Of a stretch of 20,848 bases of DNA, positions 1 through 8,238 are shown in pieces (within the stretch, counting starts at the first letter, position 1; the number at the start of each line of letters is the position of its first letter). The notes under the pieces are model-generated. The model searched no databases. It saw only the letters and a program-made list of their open reading frames with translations, and was not told the origin of the DNA. This DNA comes from Priapulus caudatus. Its lineage: Eukaryota > Priapulida > Priapulimorpha > Priapulimorphida > Priapulidae. The translations under genes and the position numbers were made by a program. The stretch spans positions 624,483-645,330 of the forward strand of contig NW_014577071.1 in the NCBI RefSeq assembly GCF_000485595.1, written 5' to 3'.

Positions 1-45
<45 letters not shown>

Positions 46-58
46 CGCACACACACAC
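1..58. repeat. (CA)n microsatellite at window edge
   Basis: An uninterrupted CA run of about 22 units at the left edge is followed by a short TCG break and a few more CA units. The true left end lies outside the window, so the tract length is a minimum. No coding role is implied. Confidence 0.95.
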
Positions 59-277
59 TGATCACCATTCACCTCTATGAATCAATAGAACGCGCTGTGG
101 TACGCGAACGGAAGCAGAGTGGCTGAGAGTTCTTACTGAAGCGCGCGAGCAATTCACCGTAGTGAGGGTTTACCGATAACGGGCGTATTGCATTGCTCCT
201 TCGCTCGCGTGTATATAATCAAGCGGCCATTGTACGGTATTCATGAGGGCCGCTCTGGAAAAAGTCAACACTAAATA
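59..277. other. Plain unique sequence, no gene seen
   Basis: Mixed-composition sequence between the edge CA tract and the 89-bp duplication. I see no supported ORF or RNA gene. A short word at 223-231 reads AATGGCCGC on the minus strand and resembles the YY1/Pho-like words further right. Confidence 0.5.
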
Positions 278-460
278 TATATGTTAGCTCGTTCATATAT
301 ACATCTTCGGCCTTCCCTCTCGCCTCGTATGCGCGACTGACTTTAACGTTTCGTCTATCTAAGGAGTATATGTCAGCTCGTTCAATATATGCATCGTCGG
401 CCTTCCCATCCCCTCTGGTTTGCATGACCGACTTCTAAAGTGCGTCTATCTAACTTCTAA
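278..460. repeat. Tandem duplication of about 89 bp
   Basis: Copy A (278-366) and copy B (367 to about 460) line up end to end. Both begin TATATGT(T/C)AGCTCGTTCA, continue through CATC(T/G)TCGGCCTTCCC, and end near GCGTCTATCTAA or TCGTCTATCTAA. Identity is roughly three quarters to four fifths by eye, with a few indels, so the duplication is old. A minus-strand ORF crosses both copies and gives two related peptides, but it resembles no family I know and is not called as a gene. Confidence 0.85.
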
Positions 461-896
461 GGATAATCTTTCGCATGCTGCTTACGGTTAATCCACTATA
501 AGAACCACTACCTCGTTGTTGTGTAGATACGTAAACACATAATATACAGAGTGGCGTATTCTCTCGCGGGGCCTGGATATCATGAGACACAGTCGGACGA
601 TCATGGGATGCCGAACAGACGGCGAACAAATCAGATGTGATGCACTTACCATTCCAACTTCCGACATGCTGCCGATATACAGTACGTGCATGCTGACGTT
701 AACCTGCACTCCCTCGCCTGCAAAACGAAAACGAGAAAGAGATTTTAATATGAATTCGTCGGGGCGTGTTAAAACGATATTGTTGCAGCTTCGCGCTAAG
801 AGAGAGAGACACACACGTCCTTCGAATTACTGTTAAATGCTTTCTAGGCGGGCGGTTATACTTTGCATAATGTTGACGGTTGGTTGGGAAGGCGCA
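461..896. other. Plain unique sequence, no gene seen
   Basis: Both strands carry short overlapping open frames of about 85-108 codons, in conflicting frames and without recognisable motifs. This is the level expected by chance. I see no RNA gene or mobile element. Confidence 0.5.
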
Positions 897-917
897 GGGG
901 AGGGGAGGAGGGGGGGG
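897..917 (+). other. G-rich run with quadruplex potential
   Basis: Four-base G runs at 897-900 and 902-905 and an eight-base run at 910-917 are separated by very short spacers. The long run can supply two of the four G-tracts, so the plus strand can in principle fold into a G-quadruplex. It lies about 65 bp left of the E-box/CRE/TATA cluster. Confidence 0.55.
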
Positions 918-980
918 TGAAAGGTGCATTGGCGACGCGGGTAACGATCGGTCCATTCTTTTCCGCGGCGTGCGAGCTCA

Positions 981-1013
981 CACGTGTACGTAGCATTGAC
1001 GTCACTTATATAC
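981..1013 (+). promoter_or_regulatory. Promoter-like cluster: E-box, CRE, TATA
   Basis: Within 33 bp there are a palindromic E-box CACGTG (981-986), a full cAMP-response element TGACGTCA (997-1004; bZIP/CREB-type site) and a TATATA word starting near 1008. If the TATA is used on the plus strand, transcription would start around 1035-1040. No convincing downstream ORF exists in the window, so this is a motif cluster and not a proven promoter. Confidence 0.3.
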
Positions 1014-1212
1014 CGCCGCAGTGCTGGGCTGCGCAATGAAAAAGTCGAATTGTGACTGCCTAAACCATTTGACGAGGTTTCTGCTGGCAGTTTATAGATT
1101 TTTCGATGAACAAATACGCCCGTACTGTGGCTACACAACAAGGTTATGCCCTCCGTACGTGCACGTATTCGTTGTGGGCTTTCGCGGCCTCTCCTAGGCA
1201 TAATTCACTGTA

Positions 1213-1232
1213 TATTATAGACGTCTATAATA
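1213..1232. repeat. Perfect 20-bp palindrome
   Basis: TATTATAGACGTCTATAATA equals its own reverse complement. Outside it, ATTCA on the left and TGAAT on the right extend the symmetry imperfectly (about 1203-1239). It could extrude as a cruciform or bind a dimeric factor around the central GACGTC. It is AT-rich enough that chance is possible. Confidence 0.85.
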
Positions 1233-1346
1233 GCTGAATGCCGTAGGTGCGAAAGCAGCTGTTGGTGCACGCTACCATATCGACGTGCTGCGCTTATACA
1301 GCGTACGGCGTTCATCAACCGTGAGAGTGACTTCCACGAGTAGCTA

Positions 1347-1475
1347 TGTTCATAAACGTCTAGCGCCTAGGAACTTATGGTGCAGATGAACATACAATAC
1401 ATCAATGAACATATGATTATGATGAATGCATGTCATCTATGAACGCCATGTTAATAAACGTATGGCGTAGGAATA
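1347..1475. repeat. Diverged direct repeats related to GAACGTATG
   Basis: A block beginning ATGTTCATAAACGTCTAGCG at 1347 recurs about 100 bp later as ATGTTAATAAACGTATGGCG (near 1449). Between and after them are several (A/T/G)GAACATATG-type words. This looks like older decay of the repeat family that is better preserved at 1530-1714. Confidence 0.5.
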
Positions 1476-1507
1476 CGAACATATGAAATATGTTATCGTA
1501 TGACGCA

Positions 1508-1999
1508 CTATAGCAATTGAATTCTATTAATATGGAGTCTATGCTGGTATATGGAGGCAATGCTGTTATATAGAGTCAGTGAACGCGCGACATAGATGAA
1601 CGTATAGAGCACGTGAACGTCTGACATCGATGAACGTATCAGGTGTGTGAACGTAGGACGTTCATGAACGCACGAAGATTGAACGTATGGAGTCTGTGAA
1701 CGTCTGACATTGAAGACTGTTAGCTTTCCGTAGCGTAACGGTGTTGCGCCGTCACCATATGCCAGTACATTCCTCGCGGGAGCATGTATAACGGCCATTA
1801 CTAGCGGTAAAAAAACGCATTTCAGTGATTTCATGACGACACGTATACGGTCAATTGCGTTACTATTCGCTTTTCTGCGGAAAATAGTCGGCAGCAGCGA
1901 TGTACCTTTATTGAAAAACCAGCCATGCACGCTGCAAACGTTATTCGTGTAACCACGCAATTCGTGATAATCGAGTGTAATAATCATGTTGCCAATCAA
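1508..1999 (-). other. Unrecognised 163-codon open frame, probably not a gene
   Basis: This is one of the longest open frames outside simple repeats. Its first half (about residues 1-100, from 1999 down to 1700) lies in unique sequence. Its second half reads through the 17-bp minisatellite, where three units equal 51 bp and keep the frame. I recognise no domain, signal peptide or motif. Splice signals and a clear promoter are not evident. A chance ORF is more likely than a gene; a lineage-specific single-exon gene cannot be excluded. Confidence 0.1.
1530..1714. repeat. Diverged 17-bp minisatellite with 34-bp dimer structure
   Basis: GAACG begins units at 1581, 1598, 1615, 1632, 1649, 1666, 1681 and 1698. 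The spacing is exactly 17 bp except for one 15-bp unit. Odd units resemble GAACGTCTGACATCGAT and even units GAACGTATGGAGTCTGT, which implies a 34-bp dimeric repeat. Two further units of 19 bp (1530-1567) precede it, each starting ATATGGAG. Heavy divergence suggests an old array. Confidence 0.8.
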
Positions 2000-3580
2000 T
2001 ATGACGCATTAGTTCTGTATATTATAATGTTTATAGGCTAATGCTTTTTCATGTTATACCCATACTGGACATATTATATTCCAACAAATTTAATGTAAGG
2101 TCAATGACGCGTGAATCCCTACATTGTGCTAATCATAAAATTAATTAGAGTGAGTATTAGCATACTAGACAAGCGCAAAGTGACAGATTAATTAGCTAAA
2201 TGACTCATTGCAATTAAAATTCTTATAACATCAGCTCTAAAATCGCATGAAGGGGTTTTGTTGAGCCTAAACCACTTATGGCTGACCTCCCCTGCTCAAT
2301 ACGATTGATAGTGCAGCACGATAGCAAACAAAACTACACTTAAACACGATTAGCCATTCTGACTGGTCACCCATGCATTCTTTCTCAATATTTTCGTTAA
2401 GTGAAAATAACGCCACTAGGGAGCGTTGCATTCGGCCGCCGCGTATATTCCCCAAAGATGGCCGCTCTCCGGTGTTTCTGCTTACTACCTCACTCAAGCT
2501 ACATTATTGATAATCAACGGGATTGAATTATTTACAAACTAATTACAAAGCTCGAGCGTTTTCCTACAGTCCCTAGTAAGCGTTAACCTTTCCCGGCGCG
2601 CGCAGAGTGTGTGCCAGTAAAACCTGTCTGTCCGCTGTGTATACAGTACACGGCACCGGTTGAATTCACGCGACCTGATCGGTTTGCGGCTCGGCGTTAC
2701 GTACCGCATCAGCCATGCCTGTTCGCGCGCGTATATATACGCACGGTCTCGATTCTCCACACCGAAGTTCAATTCGCGGCGGCCTTTGCGTGTTCAAGAT
2801 CCGATCATAGACATATTGTCAGCCCTTCGTGGCTGCTGGCCTGATCAAAAAGCCAATTTCGCACGGTAAACAGTTGATTTTTCATCGGAGCGTTGGTCCT
2901 TTAGACGATCGGAAAATTAACTCGCGCCTGTGGTCGGCAGTGATGTCAAGCGAAATTACTACCCCCACCCCCTCACTCCCACCTCCGTTTTCCGTCTAGC
3001 TTCATCGTCTTGGCAACGGATAGCTATTGATGTTGGAGTGATAAAATGCGATGTTATCCCATGCGGCGACGTCGCTCTACCCGCGCACCGACGCCCGCTA
3101 ATCATATATGCAAAGGAACGTGGCGCGAGCGTCGCCGTGCAGGGTTCGTGCATGAGGAAACATTACTGGGGCGCGTGGAGGACATCTTTCCCTATTCACC
3201 CACTCACACGCGACTAAAGTCGCTGATTTGATTTTGATCCTTTATGCGTGTTTGTTGAATCTCTGTTTGCCTACTTGTAGAATGTGTTGACATAGCGCAC
3301 TTTTCTCGACTATAACCTAGCCCCTAAAAAATCGCTGTTTAAAAGCTATAGCACTCGCTCACTCAATCAGCAAGGCGCATTCTATGAAATTATACGCATG
3401 GCTTGGGCTGGTTAACGGGAACATTTATCTAATGCAGAATCAGTCATCAGATTCCTCGATGGCCAAAACAGATATTGAGCGTCGTTTTAATAGCTGCATT
3501 TTCGTAATACAATTTTATATTCGGAGAATACGCGCCATTGGTCGTTCGTATGTAGAAGGCAGACACGCGTGACTTAGACA
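1715..3580. other. About 1.9 kb of plain sequence, no gene seen
   Basis: The left part (2000-2250) is AT-rich and the right part (2580-3200) is closer to even composition. Open frames are under 100 codons and overlap on both strands. Visible words include AAGATGGCCGC (2455-2465, YY1/Pho-like) and a TATATATA flanked by GC-rich DNA near 2732. Neither is tied to a transcript here. Confidence 0.5.
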
Positions 3581-3629
3581 AATACACGCACACGCACACG
3601 CACATAGGGGCCCACGCAAGCCGCACCTA

Positions 3630-3632
<3 letters not shown>

Positions 3633-3671
<39 letters not shown>

Positions 3672-3698
3672 TACTACTGATATATATATATATATACA
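3633..3698. repeat. (TA)n microsatellite, two blocks
   Basis: A TA run of about 17 units (3633-3667) and a second of about 9 units (from 3680) are separated by a short ATTTACTACTGA-like interruption. A small CACACG tract precedes it (about 3585-3603). Confidence 0.95.
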
Positions 3699-3723
3699 TA
3701 TACACGTATAACTATTTCTCGCT

Positions 3724-3785
3724 TATATAAAATAGAGGTCGTGGTTCCAGCTGTTGTCGATTTAGCATTTAGCTGGAACAAAATG
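3724..3785 (+). promoter_or_regulatory. TATA-like word, 9-bp hairpin and CAAAATGG start context
   Basis: TATATAAAA (3724-3732) is followed by an inverted repeat with arms GTTCCAGCT (3744-3752) and AGCTGGAAC (3771-3779) and an 18-nt loop. Right after comes ACAAAATGGCG, a good insect start context. The frame from that ATG closes after six codons, so no protein is supported. The arrangement could be chance, a tiny upstream ORF, or a hairpin in a 5' leader. Confidence 0.2.
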
Positions 3786-4112
3786 GCGTGCCATGTCGTC
3801 TAAGTATCTCACGTTGACCAGTCTTCTACCGTAAGACACATTTAACATATCATGTTTTCGCTTCAATGAAATGCAGTAGGAATATATTATCTAAACTACT
3901 TGATCAATAATTTTTATGCGATTAGCAAGAACTCGTTATAACAGTAGCGATATTACCTCGTTTCCGATATTAATTACCATGAAAATACATAATTCATATA
4001 ATGGTATTGTAGCAAATTTATGTGTGATATCTTGTGTTTGTGAACAGTATTATTATTGACCTTATTGTACGATTACATTTTCATTTTCGTAACATATATG
4101 TTACTCAGATTT

Positions 4113-4114
<2 letters not shown>
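3786..4114. other. AT-rich unique sequence, no gene seen
   Basis: About 330 bp of AT-rich DNA leading into the (GT)25 tract. I see no open frame of note, hairpin or repeat. Confidence 0.5.

Positions 4115-4164
<50 letters not shown>
4115..4164 (+). repeat. (GT)25 microsatellite
   Basis: Twenty-five perfect GT units with no interruption join directly onto the triplet array. Perfect purity suggests it is young or variable in length. Confidence 0.97.
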
Positions 4165-4196
<32 letters not shown>

Positions 4197-4293
4197 GCTA
4201 CTACTACTACTGCTGCTGCTGCTACTGCTGCTGCTGCTACTACTACTACTGCTGCTGTTGATGCTGCTGCTGCTGCTACTGCTATTGCTGTTG
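4165..4293 (+). repeat. CTG/CTA triplet array with higher-order unit
   Basis: About 43 triplets, nearly all CTG or CTA, with a few TTG, ATG and ATT variants near the right end. There is a higher-order pattern of four CTG, one CTA, four CTG, four CTA (13 triplets, 39 bp) repeated twice. Open frames over it read poly-Leu, poly-Ala or poly-Ser depending on frame and strand. Several frames are open together, which marks a composition effect and not a protein. Confidence 0.93.
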
Positions 4294-4538
4294 TGTCTTG
4301 CTCGCACACTACTCTAACGTGACGCGTGATATTTCGGAATGTAAAAATAAAAAGCGAATTGTGAGAGAGAGAGCGAGAAAAAAAACGCGCGACATCATAG
4401 AATCACTGTATATCTCGCCCGGGGAGTCGCGGACCGGCTAGAATCGGACACGTTAGAGAGAATAAAAGTATATTCAGCCCCGCGTATATATCGCCCGGCA
4501 GGTAATAACGTTTAGAAAATGAGAATTGAAAACTCTCA
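4294..4538. other. Unique sequence with a small direct repeat
   Basis: Two related words, GTATATCTCGCCCGG (about 4409) and GTATATATCGCCCGG (about 4484), lie about 75 bp apart. A short GA tract is present around 4364-4378. No gene is seen. Confidence 0.5.
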
Positions 4539-4567
4539 CCGCCGCCGCCGCTGCTGCTGCTGTTGCT
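4539..4567 (+). repeat. Short CCG/CTG triplet tract
   Basis: About four CCG triplets run into about four CTG triplets and a TTG. It is a small imperfect trinucleotide tract with no coding context. Confidence 0.85.
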
Positions 4568-5095
4568 AAAAGCCGCGTCATTATTTCGCGTTGAAATAGA
4601 GCATCGACCATTAGCCCAAGCTATTCAGGTATCACTCTCATTCGCTCGACTTGCACGGACGCGCTTCATATAAGCTCATCCTCAAGCGAGAGACTAAGTC
4701 GACAGTAGTGTCCGTGTCGAAGAGCTTGTCCCGCAGACGATAACAGCTTGTCGATCGTTACCATGGCGAACAATGACGCTCCGGTGTTCTGTTGTTTCGC
4801 AGACGAATGAGAAGTTACCGACATTGAAGTGCCGGGGGGAAATAACCGGAAGTATATGAAGTATGGCGGCAGGATGCAACGAAGATTAACATAGAGCTGC
4901 TTATAATTAGTCGATCGAAATGAAATTAGCACAACAAAAAACAGCTGCGGCAGAGGCAGTAGTAACAACAAATGAAAGGACGCAATAATAACATCAAGAA
5001 AAATAGTACGAACAGCAACTACAGACGTAGCAACAACAATGGGAGGAATTGAGACAACTATGAAGAGAACCGTTTTCGAATGCGACACTAACGAC
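4568..5095. other. Unique sequence, no gene seen
   Basis: About 530 bp. The right half on the plus strand is A-rich with scattered CAACAA words. The minus-strand open frame that crosses it owes its Cys/Leu/Ser-rich end to the neighbouring AGAC array. No RNA gene or recognised protein. Confidence 0.5.
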
Positions 5096-5170
5096 GACAG
5101 ACAGACGGACAAGCAAACAGACAGACAGATAGACAGACAGGCAGATAGACAGACAGGCAGAGAGGCAGAC
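5096..5170 (+). repeat. (AGAC)n tetranucleotide array, imperfect
   Basis: About 75 bp of ACAG/AGAC units with AGAT, AGGC and AAGC variants. The period is four. Frames through it read Gln-Thr-Asp-Arg repeats on one strand and Ser-Val-Cys-Leu repeats on the other. Confidence 0.92.
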
Positions 5171-5171
5171 C

Positions 5172-5904
5172 ACATAATTATACAACAAAAGAGCAGTTAC
5201 ACTACCAACAAATGTACGCATGAAAATAAAAATAAGAGGTAGCAATACGGTAAAATAATGCATTCGTAAACACGTATTCGGAAGAAATATGTAAAGTAAG
5301 AAATAGTAAACCCATGTATGATATTCGCAACCCAATAAAATAATTTTTGAAGGTACTCATGGCGTAAATTTACATAGCAGAAGAATTTTAAGTACACTTT
5401 ACCAACGTTTACTGTTACAATTCCGCCAAATAAATCATCTTTACTATTAAATTTGCCGACACATGAGTGCGTATATGTTCTATATTCTCAACAGAACTAC
5501 TCACATGGACGTATGTATGGTGCAATTCTGTATTTCACGAAAACACTAAAACTAGGTTTAATCGTATGAGATAAGTTACGCTGATATTCCACGCGAATAT
5601 CCTCATAAAATAGCTCCGACGGTTCAGTTTTCACATCTAAAAATATAAAAAAATGTTTCTGTAAAACGGAGTAAGCATCGCGGTATATTGGAAAGTCAGA
5701 TTTATTGTAAATAGGAGCCTCACTAGTATGGGAATAGCAATAGCTAGTACGGGGATGCGATTTCCACTTTAGCATTTAATATAGATAATATTTCTGCCGC
5801 GAATATTTCCAAATAATTTCAATTATCGGCGAGGACATCCAATGAATAGATTGACGAAAGTGTGCAGAGGTATGACATTCGAAATGTTTTCGACCTTTAC
5901 GAAA
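5172..5904. other. AT-rich unique sequence, no gene supported
   Basis: About 730 bp of AT-rich DNA. A minus-strand open frame of 92 codons (5497-5775) has a protein-like residue mix but no motif I recognise, no neighbours and no clear splice sites. Several frames of this length are expected by chance in a window of this size. Confidence 0.5.
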
Positions 5905-5971
5905 ACGCACACACGCACACGTGCACGCAAAGAGAAAGAGATGGGAAGGGAAGGGGAGAAAGAGAGAGCGA
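5905..5971 (+). repeat. Short CA tract followed by GA-rich tract
   Basis: Imperfect CACACG units (about 5906-5928) pass into a purine-rich GA/GGGA stretch (about 5929-5971). Low complexity only. Confidence 0.8.
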
Positions 5972-7394
5972 GGTGAGTGAATGGCGGGGGCATTTATTCG
6001 CAGTGACACTGGTCGCGGGACTAAAGCTAATCAGGGGAAAGCCAGTGTGAGAGGCAACTATGGTCACACGGAAGACTGGCATGACGGAAATTTGCGCACG
6101 GAAAAAATTCGTTGAGAAACATTAGTTCACTATTCTTTCACGGAAATTACATGCAAATCATGTCCCGTCCACTGGTAACATTTTATACAATCCCATGCCA
6201 TTATTAGCAAGATAGTCATGTAAACTGTAGTAGCTGATTAAACGTTAAACGATAAATAATTAGAAGCGTAAGATGAAGACGTTGGGAAGAGAGAAGGAGG
6301 CGCAGGAACGCAATAGAGAAGGATGGGGGGGGGAACGGGTTGAGAAGAATGCATAAGGCCGTGAGGGCGACCGTTTCATATCTTAATAATCCTCCTGTGT
6401 CCCATTGCCTCATCCGATTCCACTCCATTAACCCTGTTAAATGACCCACCGTTCTACCCTTCGCTCGCCTTGCTACTATATTCGCATTCTCCTAGTTATT
6501 TCTGGGGTCCCAAGAATTAACCCCCTTTCTTCGCATGGTCGATTTTCCTGGGTTACACATTTCTAAGTTACCTACTTTCTTGGGACATATTTCTCCACGC
6601 CAACCAGCAACACGCCTAGATGGGTGCCCCTGATATAGACTAACAGGATATTAGCCTTGGCGGGTAACGATCGAGAATTCCTAAAATTGTTTTACATGCT
6701 CGTGAGCGATATAGGATTGGCACGGTCTCACTATAGATATCCTCGGCAAGGCATGCCGCGACGAAACGTCGACGTTTGCTGGGCGTTTTGGTGAGAGAGG
6801 GAGGCTCAATATATGGGCTGCTTTACCCGAGTCTTACTAACACTTATATTGATATCATTTCGAAAGCTAAAATATAGGTCAAATAATAAATTATAAGACT
6901 GGGGTAAGCATAGACTGGACCTACTTCATTTTGTATATGTGCAGGCAGTGCCATCGATTGAGTAATACTATAATTACCACGGCGATAATTCAGGTTTATA
7001 ATTCAGAATAATTAGCGGCGGTCTACTTGACAATGCTAGCACGAGTATATTCGGGATCCGCGGACGTGCGTTTTGATTGTTTGAAGGAGTATACTCGTGT
7101 TTCGCGCTGAACGTGCTTAAAATATACGGGGCATGCAGCGTCCTACGGAACGCGTATTCGCATCGACGTATATTGCTAGGCTACGCTTACGCGCGCTTTA
7201 TTCCGCAGGAGATTTCATCTCATTAGCATATTGTAATATAACCTCGCCTCCCGGCGGGGAAGGCGCCATGGAAACGGCTTTCGATGTGAACTGGGCCGTG
7301 CTAAGATTATTATAAAGGTAGAGAATGAGCACCGAGGGTACGCGCACGCATGCAGGCGTCGGCGACGAACTGCGAAGGAAGTGAGATTAACACT
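5972..7394. other. About 1.4 kb of unique sequence, no gene seen
   Basis: Contains a purine-rich patch with a nine-base G run (about 6325-6333) and an inverted repeat at 7040-7099 (arms CACGAGTATA and TATACTCGTG, 40-nt loop). A short ORF with a strong GCGCCATGG context near 7268 encodes only about 16 residues. No TE protein, RNA gene or exon chain could be supported. Confidence 0.5.
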
Positions 7395-7538
7395 GTTCGT
7401 TAATCAATGAATGTTTGTTAATCAATCAGTGTTCGTTAATCAATCAGTGTTCGTTAATCAATCAGTGTTTGTTAATCAATCAGTGTTCGTTAATCAATCA
7501 GTGTTTGTTAATCAATTAGTGTTCGTTAATCAATCAGA
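7395..7538 (+). repeat. 18-bp minisatellite, eight units
   Basis: Eight head-to-tail 18-bp units with consensus GTTCGTTAATCAATCAGT start at 7395, 7413, 7431, 7449, 7467, 7485, 7503 and 7521. Only C/T changes at one position plus a few edge changes separate the units. Each core unit holds GTTAATCAAT and most hold ATCAATCA, whose reverse complement TGATTGAT is the known Exd/PBX-Hox composite word. One frame is open through the array (7411-7542, Phe-Val-Asn-Gln-Ser-Val repeated), but it is only 43 codons long. Confidence 0.97.
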
Positions 7539-7607
7539 CTGATTTCAAATCTCTCTTTGTCTACGTCTAATTGTACGTCTGAGCAGCTCGCGCGAAACTT
7601 GCTACGC

Positions 7608-7640
7608 CCAATAAACAGACACGCTATATATAAAAGGGGA
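7608..7640 (+). promoter_or_regulatory. Consensus TATA box with upstream CCAAT
   Basis: CCAAT (7608-7612) lies 17 bp before TATATATAAAAGGGG, which contains the textbook TATAAAAG (7629-7636). A plus-strand start site would fall near 7660. Just downstream is GCGGCCATTTT (7689-7699), which fits the YY1/Pho consensus GC(C/G)GCCAT(C/T)TT often found near insect and vertebrate start sites. No strong downstream ORF was found, so any transcript could be non-coding or have a short first exon. Confidence 0.35.
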
Positions 7641-7721
7641 GACAATGGAATCTCTACGTATAGGCATAAAACAAGCGAGATTACTCCGGCGGCCATTTTG
7701 GTAGTCGAAGATTTCGATATC

Positions 7722-7737
7722 ATATATATATATATAT
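7722..7737. repeat. Short (AT)8 tract
   Basis: Perfect alternating AT of about eight units. Confidence 0.9.
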
Positions 7738-8011
7738 GCTTTACCACCCTATGACTATGACGTATTTATCTACCAAGGGAATGACTATCCCTAGCATATG
7801 CAGTAGATGCTAGTTCTAGGGCTTGGAATGTGCAATAAAAAATATGCCACCACATTGCGGATACATTAAGTTGTCGGCAGCACCGCATCAGTGCAAACAA
7901 AATGAGAACACATCGTGTGGTGGTGTTACTGCAGACTTTTACAGCGAGCGTAAATCTTCTACTACAAAATGCCGCCGTCCGTCCGTAACACAAGACGAAA
8001 CCTACGCAAAC

Positions 8012-8055
8012 AAAATGGCCGCGTTCTCGAATCGCCGGATCCGAAAGTGACGTCA
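8012..8055. promoter_or_regulatory. YY1/Pho-like word and CRE pair
   Basis: AAAATGGCCGC (8012-8022) is an exact inverted copy of the word at 7689-7699. A full palindromic CRE, TGACGTCA, follows at 8048-8055. These are motif matches only; together with the TATA box at 7629 they make 7.6-8.06 kb the densest set of promoter-like words in the window. Confidence 0.3.
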
Positions 8056-8238
8056 CTCGCTGTCGCGTGAACAGCGGCGTATAACACGTCATCGAGATGC
8101 GTCGACGATCGCTTCCGATAATACAGATCAGCATCGGGCGTCGGGCGTCAGCACTGTTTTTCGTTTGCGATCTGAAACCTCCGACCCACACCAACCAAAC
8201 CAAAAAAACGTGTAGCAAAACCCCGCGAGGCGCGCGCG

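Noticed and set aside
1-58. Telomeric or subtelomeric sequence
   Set aside because: The edge repeat is plain CA. No TTAGG-type array occurs in the window.
833-1201. 122-codon minus-strand frame
   Set aside because: Arg/Ser/Pro-rich with no motif, and it reads antisense through the promoter-like cluster and the G-rich run. Chance-level.
4056-4322. Poly-Leu, poly-Ala and poly-Ser frames over the CTG/CTA array
   Set aside because: All triplet phases are open on both strands and there is no flanking coding sequence.
5497-5775. 92-codon minus-strand frame with a protein-like residue mix
   Set aside because: No recognised motif, no partner exon, and frames of this length are expected by chance in AT-rich DNA of this amount.
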